The notes under the pieces: model-generated
Told to the model about the DNA's origin: nothing
What the model saw: the letters and a program-made list of their open reading frames with translations, nothing else
The model's database searches: none
Translations under genes and position numbers: made by a program
Part shown: piece after piece, positions 63,490 through 64,000 of the stretch
Numbering within the stretch: position 1 is the stretch's first letter
How the letters are laid out: every line of letters starts with the position of its first letter
Source of the DNA: Roseivirga sp. BDSF3-8
GTDB taxonomy: Bacteria; Bacteroidota; Bacteroidia; Cytophagales; Cyclobacteriaceae
Assembly (NCBI RefSeq): GCF_041449215.1
Contig: NZ_JBGNFV010000001.1
Span: 3,179,001-3,243,000, forward strand
DNA: 64,000 nucleotides
Direction of reading: 5' to 3'

Positions 63490-64000
63490 TTATTGCCGGG
63501 CCACTAATCTTACGGAGATATCCACATCATCGTAGATTGCTTTATCTCCGAGACTTTTAAATATACTGCCTGAGCCGTAGCGTACATCCCACTTGGTCCG
63601 GTCAAACGTTATATCTGCAGAGGCGGTCACTGTGTTGCCATTATTGCTCAGCCCGGCAGGAAAGGTGATGCTGTTTGTTTTGCCTTTTATGGTCAGGTCT
63701 CCCGTTACCCGATACTGTTCCGTTTCTTCCTCATATGTGACATTGGTAATTACCAGTTTTGCTTCGGGATGGGTGGCGGTACCAAAAAAGTCTTCACTTC
63801 TGAGATGGCCCATTAGCTTGGCGCGGGAGTCTGGGTCTTCTATGTCTTCATTCTCCATGCTAGTCATGTCAATGATAAACATGCCCCCTTCAAGCTTATC
63901 ACCATCCACATTGAGATTGCCGGACTTAATTTTGACAGTGCCTGTATGGTTGCCTGTTAGTTTACGGCCTGTCCATTTTACTTCTGATGCCTCAGCGTCT
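63490..64000 (-). CDS. YceI family protein, N-terminus beyond window
   Basis: The frame is open to the window edge. It encodes SEVKWTGRKLTGNHTGTVKI, EGGMFIIDMTSME, LMGHLRSEDFFGTATHPEAK and TFDRTKWDVRYGSGSIFKSL, which is the YceI lipocalin-like barrel that binds isoprenoid lipids. Only about 170 residues are visible and the signal peptide is outside. The internal ATG near 63909 is not the start. Confidence 0.95.
   Translation of the reverse strand, partial: DAEASEVKWTGRKLTGNHTGTVKIKSGNLNVDGDKLEGGMFIIDMTSMENEDIEDPDSRAKLMGHLRSEDFFGTATHPEAKLVITNVTYEEETEQYRVTGDLTIKGKTNSITFPAGLSNNGNTVTASADITFDRTKWDVRYGSGSIFKSLGDKAIYDDVDISVRLVARQ

Overview
The window looks like a chromosome segment of a Bacteroidota bacterium, most likely of the order Cytophagales. 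The signs are a division/cell-wall (dcw) cluster in Bacteroidota style (FtsL-like protein, PASTA-tailed FtsI, no murF or ddl inside), DUF4296 and BatA/BatD-type genes, many lipoproteins and small outer-membrane barrels, TAnnTTTG-type -7 boxes and few Shine-Dalgarno sequences. Most of the DNA is moderately GC-rich. Two stretches are clearly AT-rich: a defence island (about 4000-13220) and a gene-free gap (33816-34341). No tRNA, rRNA, CRISPR array, integrase or complete insertion sequence was seen.

Layout. 1-976 is a cut-off glycerol kinase. 1424-2852 is a three-gene, ATGA-coupled unit. It encodes what looks like the N-terminal domain of the AAA ATPase of extracellular contractile injection systems (eCIS) without its ATPase part, a putative permuted papain-fold protein, and a lipoprotein. 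3134-3778 is an unknown gene. 4000-13217 is a six-gene minus-strand defence operon: Vsr nuclease, C5-cytosine methyltransferase, MORC/MutL-like GHKL ATPase, Z1-type helicase, PD-(D/E)XK protein and AIPR protein. 13622-22419 mixes secreted proteins, murI, a redoxin, a phosphopantetheinyl transferase, and a WD40-DivIVA-folB unit, separated by repeat-rich spacers. 22420-29671 holds mutS2, a DUF4296 lipoprotein, a DUF58-BatD-like-BatA operon and a beta-lactamase-fold lipoprotein. 29866-39457 holds metabolic and signalling genes: GNAT, ABM monooxygenase, fumarylacetoacetase, flavin reductase, sensor kinase, hydrolase, polyprenyl synthase, and a frameshifted lipoprotein. 39676-42557 is a lipoprotein plus two tandemly duplicated barrel proteins.

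43402-45698 is an unstable stretch: a gene broken by a stop in its signal peptide, a duplicated 3' fragment of a TlpA-like gene, and, between fragment and parent, a 58-codon gene missed by ordinary gene calling. Its product resembles a Bacteroidota ribosomal-peptide (lanthipeptide, pinensin-like) precursor with a Cys-rich core. From 47188 to 62773 runs the dcw cluster mraZ-rsmH-ftsL-ftsI-murE-mraY-murD-ftsW-murG-murC-ftsQ-ftsA-ftsZ, preceded by three helically phased MraZ boxes. murG lacks a normal start codon. MurE carries the DNPR motif of meso-diaminopimelate enzymes. The window closes with an FMN reductase and a cut-off YceI protein.

Spacers carry several repeat families: a palindromic CAAGTCGCGATRAATCG element (5 copies), a GGTCCCCT/AGGAGGGGA hairpin element (5 copies), a 210-bp direct repeat, octamer-period low-complexity tracts, and clustered ATTATGCG motifs. 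Their density suggests active repeat spread in this genome.
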